In this document: positions 1 through 6,576 of the stretch, one piece after another
Position numbering within the stretch: position 1 is the first letter of the stretch
Layout of the letters: each line of letters opens with the position of its first letter
Assembly (NCBI GenBank): GCA_903939355.1
Contig: CAJAHC010000061.1
Span: 1 to 12,738 of the forward strand
Direction of reading: 5' to 3'
Source: an uncultured Methylococcaceae bacterium
GTDB taxonomy: Bacteria > Pseudomonadota > Gammaproteobacteria > Methylococcales > Methylomonadaceae
Length of the DNA stretch: 12,738 nt
The notes under the pieces: model-generated
The model's database searches: none
What the model was told of the DNA's origin: nothing
The model's input: the letters and a program-made list of their open reading frames with translations, nothing else
Position numbers and translations under genes: made by a program

Positions 1-105
1 AGGGCTTCGTCCTGTTGTGTTTTTATTTTGCGGACGACTGTAGGGCTTATTTTACAGCTTCATTTGGGAGCGTTATTATTATTGTTATATCAGTTTAAAA
101 GCTGA
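1..105 (+). CDS. Possible 3' end of a membrane protein gene cut by the window edge
   Basis: Frame 1 is open from the first base to a TGA at 103-105 (34 codons). The predicted end is strongly hydrophobic, with a run like GLILQLHLGALLLLLYQF just before the stop, so it would be a C-terminal membrane helix. The 'HLG...' helix loosely recalls the C-terminal region of TcuB-type tricarballylate/respiratory membrane subunits, but it is shorter than that family between HLG and the following aromatic residue. If real, it converges with the minus-strand oxidase cluster. An open frame of this length at an edge can arise by chance, and I do not assign a function. Confidence 0.25.
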   Translation, partial: RASSCCVFILRTTVGLILQLHLGALLLLLYQFKS

Positions 106-344
106 CCGCACTTCCTTCTTTTTTTCACTTACAGAAAGTTTAAAAACTCTGAAATTAAATTCACTTTGTAAGGAGCGACAAAGAATATAGAAATAAAATT
201 AGTTTGTCTATAAAAAACTGCGACAGTTTGACGCACCTGCTAAATCGATATTGATGTACAGGGTTTTTGTTATTAATACGGCTTGGAAATAGATAACTAT
301 CGAAGGCGCAACTTGTCCATTAGCCGTTATGCACTTCATATAAC
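106..344. other. Low-coding AT-rich intergenic stretch
   Basis: This stretch lies between the possible edge fragment and the 44-residue miniprotein gene. I see no RNA gene, convincing terminator hairpin or insertion-sequence end. It contains one doubtful minus-strand ORF (208-339, listed separately) and weak inverted repeats: GACAAA/TTTGTC around 177-208, and GTTAT/ATAAC around 326-344. No conserved gene, in particular no coxC, is recognisable here. Confidence 0.5.
208..339 (-). CDS. Doubtful 43-residue ORF directly behind the miniprotein gene
   Basis: The frame opens with ATG at 339, five bases after the stop codon of the 44-residue ORF, and runs 43 codons to TAG. It begins MKCITANGQVAPS and has a moderately hydrophobic middle (about residues 14-24). 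I recognise no family. No Shine-Dalgarno sequence precedes the ATG, so it would depend on coupling to the gene before it. The close tandem spacing is the only positive argument, and a random open frame is equally likely. Confidence 0.2.
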   Translation of the reverse strand: MKCITANGQVAPSIVIYFQAVLITKTLYINIDLAGASNCRSFL

Positions 345-479
345 TTATTGATCATTCTCTTTATCATGATCCTGCAAGTTAACCTCACAATCATTTTCTT
401 TTTTTGAGACTCGCATAATAAATAACATCATGCCTACAACAGCTAAAACCATTACGACCTCCATCACCATTCGCATCAT
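345..479 (-). CDS. 44-residue single-helix membrane miniprotein, unknown family
   Basis: The start at 479 is preceded by GAGGGTG, a strong ribosome-binding site about six bases from the ATG; a second ATG follows at 476. The protein is methionine-rich and hydrophobic at its N-terminus (roughly residues 4-22, containing EVVMVLAVVGMMLFIM). It then switches to a short, charged tail rich in K, E, D and N, ending DHDKENDQ. This is the layout of a one-helix inner-membrane protein with a short soluble tail. It lies on the same strand as the oxidase cluster, about 180 bases beyond ctaG, where coxC is often found. A role as a small oxidase subunit or assembly partner is only positional inference. I do not recognise the sequence. 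Confidence 0.6.
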   Translation of the reverse strand: MMRMVMEVVMVLAVVGMMLFIMRVSKKENDCEVNLQDHDKENDQ

Positions 480-572
480 CGTATCACCCTCTATTAAGAA
501 TTAAACAAACATAAGGACTTTTTTTTGATTGACTGAAATAAATTAGACAAATAGACAGTAAAGCTGGTTGAA

Positions 573-671
573 CTAATCCAGTTCTTGTTCAGCCGCTAAC
601 CAATCATCGAGGTCATGTCCTGGATGGAAGCGGTATTTGTAGACATATCCTTCCCCTTTTATTTTTTTAAT
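573..671 (-). CDS. DUF2934-like reading frame overlapping the ctaG 3' end, without a normal start codon
   Basis: In the frame -1 relative to ctaG, the sequence reads about 30 codons to a TAG at 573-575. It contains YRFHPGHDLDDWLAAEQEL, a close match to my memory of the C-terminal signature of DUF2934 (a short domain with a GHDL-DDWL-AAE-EL pattern). The frame is open only from 677, just after a TGA, and has no ATG, GTG or TTG. The best stand-alone start would be ATT at 671-669. The other way in is a -1 slip on the seven A residues at 662-668, which would add 29 residues to CtaG. Other explanations are a decayed gene that has lost its start, or a base-call error in the A run. An overlapping ATG frame in register with ctaG (16 codons) looks meaningless. 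The domain match is good; the mode of expression is unknown. Confidence 0.5.
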   Translation of the reverse strand: MKKIKGEGYVYKYRFHPGHDLDDWLAAEQELD

Positions 672-1210
672 GACTTTTCAGTATTATCGAAAAATGTGTA
701 AGACAACGTAATAGTTTTAAATTGCTCCGGTAATTTCGGATTAATCACAAAACGCATCGGTAGTGTTTTTGCTTCCTTGGCCTTAAAAGTTTGTTCCGAA
801 AAACAAAAACACTCAATTTTTTCAAAATAGCTACTCGTAACAGCCGGTGAAAAACTGGCAATTGCCCTAGCAAGCATAGCTTTGTTAGTTTTATTTTCAG
901 CATAAAAATTCACCGTGTAATACTTACCCGGATGAACTCTTAATTGTTTGTTTTCTGCCCGAAAGACCATAGGTGTCGATTCATTGAGTGTTGTCATGAA
1001 TTCTACGGTAATCTCTCTATCCATATCGACTATATAAGCTGCCTCCGGAACCTTTTTAAGGTCGTCAGGACGATCACGCTCTATCCATTTCCACTCACAT
1101 AAAACATCGTAAATGGGAACCAGCGCATATCCAAAGCCAAACATAGCTACAGCAACTAAAAGCAAGATTCGCGCTAACCTCGCGTTTTTCTTACCCACAT
1201 TTTCACTCAT
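659..1210 (-). CDS. ctaG: CtaG/Cox11, copper chaperone for cytochrome c oxidase
   Basis: CtaG (Cox11) delivers copper to the CuB site of oxidase subunit I from the periplasmic side of the inner membrane. The 183-residue product has normal family length. A short cytoplasmic N-terminus is followed by one membrane helix (about residues 12-33), the conserved YDVLCEW segment with Cys38, and a periplasmic beta domain with the copper-binding CFCF motif (134-137). The ATG overlaps the stop of the preceding 32-residue ORF as ATGA. No clear Shine-Dalgarno sequence is present, so translational coupling is likely. It is the last recognised gene of the coxB-coxA-ctaG cluster. Its final codons, TTA AAA AAA TAA, form a perfect -1 slippery heptamer leading into a DUF2934-like frame. 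Confidence 0.95.
   Translation of the reverse strand: MSENVGKKNARLARILLLVAVAMFGFGYALVPIYDVLCEWKWIERDRPDDLKKVPEAAYIVDMDREITVEFMTTLNESTPMVFRAENKQLRVHPGKYYTVNFYAENKTNKAMLARAIASFSPAVTSSYFEKIECFCFSEQTFKAKEAKTLPMRFVINPKLPEQFKTITLSYTFFDNTEKSLKK
662..668 (-). other. A AAA AAA slippery heptamer at the ctaG stop codon
   Basis: The minus strand reads TTA AAA AAA TAA, so a heptamer A AAA AAA sits in the correct register immediately before the ctaG stop. A -1 shift there would avoid the stop and continue as ATA AAA GGG GAA into the DUF2934-like frame. A purine-rich GGGGAAGGA follows a few bases downstream. I see no strong stem-loop stimulator. The heptamer is seen directly; any frameshifting or transcriptional slippage is inference. 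Confidence 0.45.
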
Positions 1211-1305
1211 TTAGATACTGCTTGTGCCACAGCGAAAATATAAAAAATCAAAGCAACGGCCACCAAAACTACTGCCGTCAAAATATTCTTATTTTTTGTT
1301 GTCAT
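1207..1305 (-). CDS. Small single-helix cytochrome oxidase assembly-type protein (32 residues)
   Basis: This short ORF lies between coxA and ctaG. The product has a basic start (MTTKNKN), one hydrophobic helix (about residues 8-27, including LTAVVLVAVALIFYIFAVAQ) and a three-residue tail. Tiny one-helix proteins at exactly this position, between subunit I and ctaG, are known in proteobacteria and are annotated as cytochrome oxidase small assembly proteins. Its TGA overlaps the ctaG ATG by the ATGA arrangement, which supports co-translation. The leader before its own ATG is poor in Shine-Dalgarno bases. Family membership is inferred from position, size and topology rather than from a sequence signature. 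Confidence 0.7.
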   Translation of the reverse strand: MTTKNKNILTAVVLVAVALIFYIFAVAQAVSK

Positions 1306-1358
1306 AATTTAATCGATACATTGCAAACTTTTATGTATAACAATGTATCTTTCATACC

Positions 1359-2999
1359 TTAATGTGAATCCAAAACATGTTCAGTTGGCACACTTGAAGG
1401 CGGTATCGTCCAAGTATGATATGGAACAGGTGAAGGCAAAGTCCATTCCAAGCCATGCTTACTTGCATCCTCCCAAACTTCATCAGATACTTTTTCACCT
1501 GTACCGCCTCTAATCGTATCTATAACAATATAAAGAAACAGTAACTGACTAGCGCCAAACATAAAGCCACCAATACTCGAAATCATGTTCCAATCAGCAA
1601 ATTGGACTGCATAATCAGGTATTCTGCGAGGCATACCTGCCAACCCTAAAAAGTGCTGTGGAAAAAATAATATATTAACCGAGATAGCTGACAACCAAAA
1701 ATGCAGTTGACCAATTTTTTCGTTATACATATGTCCTGTCCACTTAGGTAGCCAAAAATAGCCAGCTGCCATTAACATAAAAATCGAAGCAGGTACCAGT
1801 GTGTAATGAAAATGCGCAACAATAAAGTAAGTATCATGATATTGAAAATCTGAGGGGGCAATAGCCATCATCAGACCGGTAAAACCACCCATGGTAAATA
1901 ACACGACAAAAGCAATCGAAAACAACATAGGAGTTTCAAAGGTCATTGCTCCTTCCCACATAGTAGCTGTCCAGTTAAATACTTTAACACCCGTAGGTAC
2001 CGCAATAATCATTGTTGCGTACATAAAGTAAAGCTCGCCAGCGAGAGGCATGCCCACAGTGAACATATGATGCGCCCAAACGATAAAAGAAAGAAAAGCA
2101 ATTGATCCTGTAGCCCAAACCATTGAAGCGTAACCAAATAAAGGTTTACGTGCGAACACTGGAATAATTGTTGACGCAACCCCGAAAGTTGGCAAAATCA
2201 TGATATACACTTCTGGATGCCCAAAAAACCAGAAAATATGTTCATAAAGAACTGGGTCGCCACCGCCGGCCGCATTAAAAAAACTAGTATGGAAAAACTT
2301 ATCAGTTAATAACATGGTCACTGCACCAGCAAATACTGGCATAACAGCAATCAACAAAAAAGCAGTTATCAACCACGTCCATACAAACAATGGCATATCC
2401 ATCATTTTCATGGCAGGCGCACGCATGTTAAATATCGTTGCGATAATATTAATCGCACCCATAATGGACGAAATCCCTAACAAATGCACTGAAAATACTG
2501 CGAAAGGCAAAGCCTTTCCAACAGTAATCGGCTGCAATACCAAAGGTGGATATAAAGTCCAACCGCCATTAGGCGCACCGCCCTCCATGAACAGAGTGCT
2601 CGCCAGTAACAAAACACCCGCAACCAACATCCAGAAACTCATGTTATTCATGCGTGGCAACGCCATATCAGCTGCACCAATCATCAAAGGAATTTGCCAG
2701 TTAGCTAACCCTACGAAAGCCGGCATAACCGCACCAAACACCATCACTAAAGCATGCATAGTGGTCATGGAGTTGAAAAATGCAGGATCAACAAACTGCA
2801 ATCCAGGCTCAAACAATTCCGCTCGAATAACCATTGCCATTGCTCCACCAACAAAAAACATCAGTAAAGCAAACAATAAATACAATGTACCAATGTCTTT
2901 ATGATTGGTAGTCGTAATCCATCTTAACAGTCCCTTAGCGGGACCGTGATCGTGATGATCATCAGCATGATGACCCTGTTCATCTACGACAGCAGACAT
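1359..2999 (-). CDS. coxA: Cytochrome c oxidase subunit I (aa3/caa3 type)
   Basis: This is the catalytic subunit of the terminal oxidase. It holds the low-spin haem and the haem-copper centre that reduces O2 and pumps protons. The 546-residue product shows the expected landmarks: a haem ligand in TTMHALVMVFG (His82), the GHPEVYI segment (His261 and cross-linked Tyr265, with the Glu typical of A1-type oxidases), the CuB pair HH at 310-311, the K-channel Lys in PTGVKVFNW (about 339), and HDTYFIVAHFHY (about 388-399) with the remaining haem ligands. About twelve membrane helices are evident. GAGG lies about eight bases before the ATG. The N-terminus is unusually rich in His and Asp (residues 9-18). 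It follows coxB at 55 bases. Confidence 0.98.
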   Translation of the reverse strand: MSAVVDEQGHHADDHHDHGPAKGLLRWITTTNHKDIGTLYLLFALLMFFVGGAMAMVIRAELFEPGLQFVDPAFFNSMTTMHALVMVFGAVMPAFVGLANWQIPLMIGAADMALPRMNNMSFWMLVAGVLLLASTLFMEGGAPNGGWTLYPPLVLQPITVGKALPFAVFSVHLLGISSIMGAINIIATIFNMRAPAMKMMDMPLFVWTWLITAFLLIAVMPVFAGAVTMLLTDKFFHTSFFNAAGGGDPVLYEHIFWFFGHPEVYIMILPTFGVASTIIPVFARKPLFGYASMVWATGSIAFLSFIVWAHHMFTVGMPLAGELYFMYATMIIAVPTGVKVFNWTATMWEGAMTFETPMLFSIAFVVLFTMGGFTGLMMAIAPSDFQYHDTYFIVAHFHYTLVPASIFMLMAAGYFWLPKWTGHMYNEKIGQLHFWLSAISVNILFFPQHFLGLAGMPRRIPDYAVQFADWNMISSIGGFMFGASQLLFLYIVIDTIRGGTGEKVSDEVWEDASKHGLEWTLPSPVPYHTWTIPPSSVPTEHVLDSH

Positions 3000-3054
3000 A
3001 CTTTATACCTCGAAAATTATTAAAAAAATGTACGTTGATAAAAGCACTAACGGT

Positions 3055-4176
3055 CTAGTCATCATCATCGGGAAGTGCAGTTTGTTTAGGTTGTAATTCA
3101 TCACCCACTTTATTACCCAAATTATTACGAACATAAGTCATCAACTCTGCAAATTCCTTACCATTTAATTTTGCAAAGGACGGCATTTTAGCTGTACCAG
3201 CGCGTAAGAAACCATCTAAGGACTCCCACTTTCCAGTCGCTATGGCACTGCCTGTTAAAGCAGGGATCAAACCATCTACGCCCGCACCATTGATTTGATG
3301 GCAACCTACACAATTTTTTAAATAAACCGATTCACCATGTGCCATTAATTGCTCACGGCTTTGATCACTCAAATCAGGCTTTTGTTTTTGCTCTTCTAAT
3401 GTCTTTTTTACCCAGGCATCATAATCCGGCTGCTCCATTGCAATAACTACTATTGGCATAAACGCATGATCTCTACCACACAACTCAGTACATTGCCCAC
3501 GGTAAGTTCCTGCTTTATCGACAGACGTCCATGCTTCGTTAATAAAGCCTGGATTAGCATCTTTCTTCCAACCTAAATCAGGTACCCACCATGAATGGAT
3601 TACATCAACTGAAGTCAGTACGAATCGAACTTTCTTCTTGACTGGGATCACCAAAGGTTTGTCAACATTTAACAAGTAATGAGGAACAGACCGAGGATCT
3701 GCACCTTCAGTTCTATGAACTCTTTCACTCCCTTCATCCAAATGACTTTCAAAATGAATGTCTGTATTCAAATATTTATAATCCCAGTACCATTGACGTC
3801 CAGTCACTTGAATAGTCATATCTGACTTTTCAACATCATTTAATTCCAACATAGTTTTAGTCGCCGGAATAGCCATGGCAATCAAGATCAATGTTGGGAT
3901 AATCGTCCAGATAATTTCAACTGTCGTATTTTCATGAAATTGCTTTGCTACATGCCCTTTTGATTTACGATGATGATAAATCGAATAGAACATAACGCCA
4001 AAAACACCAATACCTATGACGACACAAATCCATAGAATAAGCATATGCAGATCATAAATGTCGTTGCTGACTTTTGTGACCCCTTTCATTAAATTGAGCG
4101 TATAGTCCGCGTGCGATATTCTTAGCCCTAAAGCCATTAAGATCAGACCTGCGAATAATTGCTTTGCTTTTTTCAC
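3055..4176 (-). CDS. coxB: Cytochrome c oxidase subunit II with fused C-terminal cytochrome c domain
   Basis: CoxB takes electrons at its periplasmic CuA centre and passes them to subunit I. The 373-residue product has a signal peptide (likely cut after SHA, residue 23), two membrane helices (about 44-66 and 86-106) and a cupredoxin domain with the CuA ligands His194, Cys229, Glu231, Cys233, His237 and Met240. A fused cytochrome c domain follows, with CVGCH (289-293) and a probable axial Met in KMPSF (331). This caa3-like layout suggests direct electron entry through the fused haem. It ends in four Asp residues. The start is GTG, supported by AGAGG seven bases upstream; the GTG overlaps the TGA of a 28-codon leader ORF, so translation may be coupled. 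Confidence 0.97.
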   Translation of the reverse strand: MKKAKQLFAGLILMALGLRISHADYTLNLMKGVTKVSNDIYDLHMLILWICVVIGIGVFGVMFYSIYHHRKSKGHVAKQFHENTTVEIIWTIIPTLILIAMAIPATKTMLELNDVEKSDMTIQVTGRQWYWDYKYLNTDIHFESHLDEGSERVHRTEGADPRSVPHYLLNVDKPLVIPVKKKVRFVLTSVDVIHSWWVPDLGWKKDANPGFINEAWTSVDKAGTYRGQCTELCGRDHAFMPIVVIAMEQPDYDAWVKKTLEEQKQKPDLSDQSREQLMAHGESVYLKNCVGCHQINGAGVDGLIPALTGSAIATGKWESLDGFLRAGTAKMPSFAKLNGKEFAELMTYVRNNLGNKVGDELQPKQTALPDDDD

Positions 4177-4259
4177 TGAGCAGCCTCTTCGATAGTAGTT
4201 ATAAACTCTTGCAAGTAGTTTGTCGTCGTAATTTCAAGAACTAACATAATTTCAAACAT
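4173..4259 (-). CDS. 28-codon leader ORF coupled to coxB
   Basis: An ATG at 4259 is preceded by AAAGAGAG, a good ribosome-binding site with short spacing. The frame runs 28 codons and stops at a TGA that shares bases with the coxB GTG start (GTGA). The peptide starts MFEIMLVLEITTTN, ends TTIEEAAQ and is rich in Thr, Ile and Glu; I recognise no family. It has neither a run of one amino acid, as in classic attenuation leaders, nor a clear membrane helix. The stop/start overlap and the binding site suggest that ribosomes are delivered to coxB from this ORF. It could be a regulatory leader, a small protein or chance. Confidence 0.5.
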   Translation of the reverse strand: MFEIMLVLEITTTNYLQEFITTIEEAAQ

Positions 4260-4342
4260 CACTCTCTTTACGTAATAATTATCACCAAAACTTAGTAATT
4301 TTAACTCATGACGCCTATCTATTCCAGTTGTCCTTTTTATGT

Positions 4343-4371
4343 TTTTTAATTAATTTAAAAAGAATAGTCAA
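4343..4371 (-). promoter_or_regulatory. Candidate sigma-70 promoter of the oxidase operon
   Basis: On the minus strand, TTGACT (4366-4371) is separated by 17 bases from TAAAAA (4343-4348). This is a strong -35 element with a modest -10 element in very AT-rich DNA. Transcription would start about 160 bases before coxB and include the 28-codon leader ORF. It is assigned by eye only. Confidence 0.35.
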
Positions 4372-4416
4372 TTTCAGCTCATAAATTCGTCTACGAACAG
4401 TTTAAAATATTTTTCT

Positions 4417-6294
4417 TTAGTGTAATTTAGTCATGAGCGAAGAATCAATCTTACACCCACCGACTGATGGATGATCCAATACCTCCTGCTCAAAATCCTT
4501 ATACGTTAGTGATTGAAAGGCAATGCGATTTATTTTTCCCTCGGCGAATTCAAATTCTAACGCCCCCCCTTTGTTACGCGGACTACCCTCTTTAGTTGTA
4601 AACAACAAAATTCCCATGTTCGTAATCGGCTTACCCTGCTGATCAAAAAGTATACGGGCGCAGCTAAGTTCATTAATAGCCAAGCCTGTAAAAACTTGTA
4701 CCAGTTGGTGGGCACTAACAATAATACCAATACCTGGAATTGGAGCAGGCATCTCTGGTATCGATGCTGGAGTCGTATTTGAGACCGTTGCATTTGCAGT
4801 CACAGGCGCCACAACCTGCTCACTTGTCGGCACCAATAATTTCTCTAATCCAAAATCACCCAAATGATTTTGCAATAAAACACTACCTTCGCCCTCCTTA
4901 GCTGACGTCAACAAAGGAAATAACTGTTGCTCCATTTCAGTCTTATTACCACTCTTAATTACTGAAACCAGCTGTCTCTCAATTGACTTCAGCGGAACAA
5001 AAACCTGATTCTTTTTATGACTCAACCCATCAATCCGTTTCCAGTCTGATGCTAAATTCACTTGCAACCCCATGGATTTCATCGCGACATAATCATCCGC
5101 TGCCAAACACGATCCAAAATTCTTACTCTGATAGCTTCTAATGATTTTGCTATGTATATCTTCATCCATTACTCGTTCCTGAGTAATATTGTAATTTTTC
5201 CAATCACTAGTATTGCCTAAAAAATAATAAATAAAAGCATTTCGATCAAACTTGTTGAATCCTAAATCCTTCATTACCAATTTAATTTTTCTACAATTGG
5301 CTTCTACTTCCTCGTAATTACCCCAGTCAGGCTTTAAATTTGGTTTTGCTGAATGTTGTGATTGCTCAATAAGCTGTAACAACTTAATTTCACCGGCGCC
5401 CGATTTAATTGGTGAATAACCTATTTCTTCCAACGATAAATCTCGCGCATCAGGCAACCCATCTGGCGTTGTCTTTAGCAACAAGGAGGGAATAATTTCC
5501 GGATAAATCTTTAATTCACCTAACGGTTGAGTATCTGAACCAAAAACATTAATCCCACCTTCCGCCACGGAGTAAACATTAAATACAGTGAAGTTAAGCG
5601 CACCCGTTTTACTTGAAAAAGTAACCATAGAAGGAAGTGAATGTGACTCTGAACTGTGTTTTTCTGTGCTAGTAGAAGAAGGTTTGGCTGTATTTATTGG
5701 GCTTGCCCATGCCCCAGCAAACTGCCCTACAACAGCGACTCCCATTCCCACGCCTGTCAATGCCAGCAAATTGCTGGCAGTTTTCAGATCACCAACCAAA
5801 CTGGGCACATCGACACCACTATCGGCACTGGAAACAAAGCTATAATCAACCAAAGTTTCTTTGCCTAAATCCAATCGCATCCATGGAGTTAAAATGTTTT
5901 TCTTGGTCTCAAATTTGAAATTACAGTTACCAGTAGTTGCCTGATAAGAAAATCCAGCTGCTTCATTATTAAACTTGAGGCTATCATTGCGCAAACTAAA
6001 AATAAGTGCAGAAGATAAGTTGCCTTTCTCATAAGATAACGCCATGTTAGTGCAGCCATTCTTTGAAACGTTATCACCTTTAAAAACAAAATCCGAAATT
6101 AATCGAACGTAATAATCATCTCCATCAATAGATTGAAAACCTGACAAGGGCAGAAACTGATGGGACTGAGATGATTGAGCCGACTGAGGGTCATTTATCT
6201 GAACCGAAGGATAATCAATGGCAACTTGTCGGGTAGCTGCACATCCAACTAGCGTAAAACCGACAAGCAAACTATAAATATAACGAATCGACAT
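4417..6294 (-). CDS. Large predicted lipoprotein of unknown function (625 residues)
   Basis: The N-terminus is a lipoprotein signal: a short basic/aromatic start, a hydrophobic stretch, then LVGC with the lipidated cysteine at residue 18. Ala follows it, which suggests outer-membrane sorting. After a Ser/Gln-rich linker (37-46) comes a beta-like region (about 48-155), a glycine/alanine-rich hydrophobic segment (about 174-198) that could insert in a membrane, and a Ser-rich spacer (206-221). A second beta-like region follows, then a mixed helical middle (about 300-480), a Pro/Thr/Ala linker (about 490-525) and a C-terminal domain with ELSCARILFDQQGKPI. I recognise no family. AAGGG lies seven bases before the ATG. 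It is 240 bases upstream of coxB on the same strand, but the oxidase seems to have its own promoter, so a shared role is not shown. Confidence 0.85.
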   Translation of the reverse strand: MSIRYIYSLLVGFTLVGCAATRQVAIDYPSVQINDPQSAQSSQSHQFLPLSGFQSIDGDDYYVRLISDFVFKGDNVSKNGCTNMALSYEKGNLSSALIFSLRNDSLKFNNEAAGFSYQATTGNCNFKFETKKNILTPWMRLDLGKETLVDYSFVSSADSGVDVPSLVGDLKTASNLLALTGVGMGVAVVGQFAGAWASPINTAKPSSTSTEKHSSESHSLPSMVTFSSKTGALNFTVFNVYSVAEGGINVFGSDTQPLGELKIYPEIIPSLLLKTTPDGLPDARDLSLEEIGYSPIKSGAGEIKLLQLIEQSQHSAKPNLKPDWGNYEEVEANCRKIKLVMKDLGFNKFDRNAFIYYFLGNTSDWKNYNITQERVMDEDIHSKIIRSYQSKNFGSCLAADDYVAMKSMGLQVNLASDWKRIDGLSHKKNQVFVPLKSIERQLVSVIKSGNKTEMEQQLFPLLTSAKEGEGSVLLQNHLGDFGLEKLLVPTSEQVVAPVTANATVSNTTPASIPEMPAPIPGIGIIVSAHQLVQVFTGLAINELSCARILFDQQGKPITNMGILLFTTKEGSPRNKGGALEFEFAEGKINRIAFQSLTYKDFEQEVLDHPSVGGCKIDSSLMTKLH

Positions 6295-6316
6295 ACTTTA
6301 ACCCTTGCACTGCAGA

Positions 6317-6322
6317 ATTATA
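6317..6322 (-). promoter_or_regulatory. Candidate -10 box for the lipoprotein gene
   Basis: A perfect TATAAT lies on the minus strand 23 bases before the lipoprotein ATG. No good -35 box sits 16-18 bases further upstream, so an activator may be needed or the match may be chance in AT-rich DNA. Confidence 0.3.
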
Positions 6323-6357
6323 AATTAAGATAAGCTAACAAATTTTGAATGATAGAG

Positions 6358-6386
6358 TTTACACCAAGCTTTTGTCATGCTTTATT
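6358..6386 (+). promoter_or_regulatory. Candidate extended -10 promoter for hslVU
   Basis: TTTACA (6358-6363) is followed after 17 bases by TTTATT (6381-6386). A TGC directly before the -10 hexamer gives an extended -10 (TGN) motif. The transcript would carry a leader of about 185 bases before hslV. No convincing heat-shock (sigma-32) promoter was found in the same gap. Confidence 0.35.
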
Positions 6387-6530
6387 TTTTCTTATCTCAG
6401 GTAAACAAATCCTAATTAACTTTACTCACAATATATTTCGTATGTAACTAATTGCAGCCTTCTTTATGGTTTCAGTTGCTTCCTACAAAATAGATGGCGC
6501 TTCTATATTTTTCCCACATTTTAAATTTAT

Positions 6531-6554
6531 AACATGTAAAATCATCATCATGTT
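6531..6554 (+). promoter_or_regulatory. Inverted repeat in the hslV 5' leader
   Basis: AACATG (6531-6536) and CATGTT (6549-6554) form a six-pair stem with a twelve-base loop, ending about 12 bases before the hslV Shine-Dalgarno sequence and followed by a T run. A stem-loop in the E. coli hslVU leader is known to stabilise that mRNA. This one is shorter and AT-rich, so a similar role is only possible. Confidence 0.25.
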
Positions 6555-6576
6555 TTTGAAATTTTAGGGTGTTAAA

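Noticed and set aside
301..345. GCATAACGGCTAATGG-like segment as an integron attC or repeat end
   Set aside because: It has no paired core sites or imperfect long palindrome, and no second copy was noticed in the window.
2314..2904. 196-codon plus-strand ORF antisense to coxA
   Set aside because: It lies wholly inside the strongly conserved coxA gene. Its protein has no recognisable motif, and such long mirror frames arise from the codon bias of the real gene.
4387..4398. TTCGTCTACGAA inverted repeat after the lipoprotein gene
   Set aside because: The stem is only four or five pairs with no following T run, so it does not support a terminator call.
6513..6521. CCCACATTT as a sigma-32 -10 element for hslV
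   Set aside because: It has one extra base relative to the consensus, and no CTTGAA-like -35 element stands 13-17 bases upstream.
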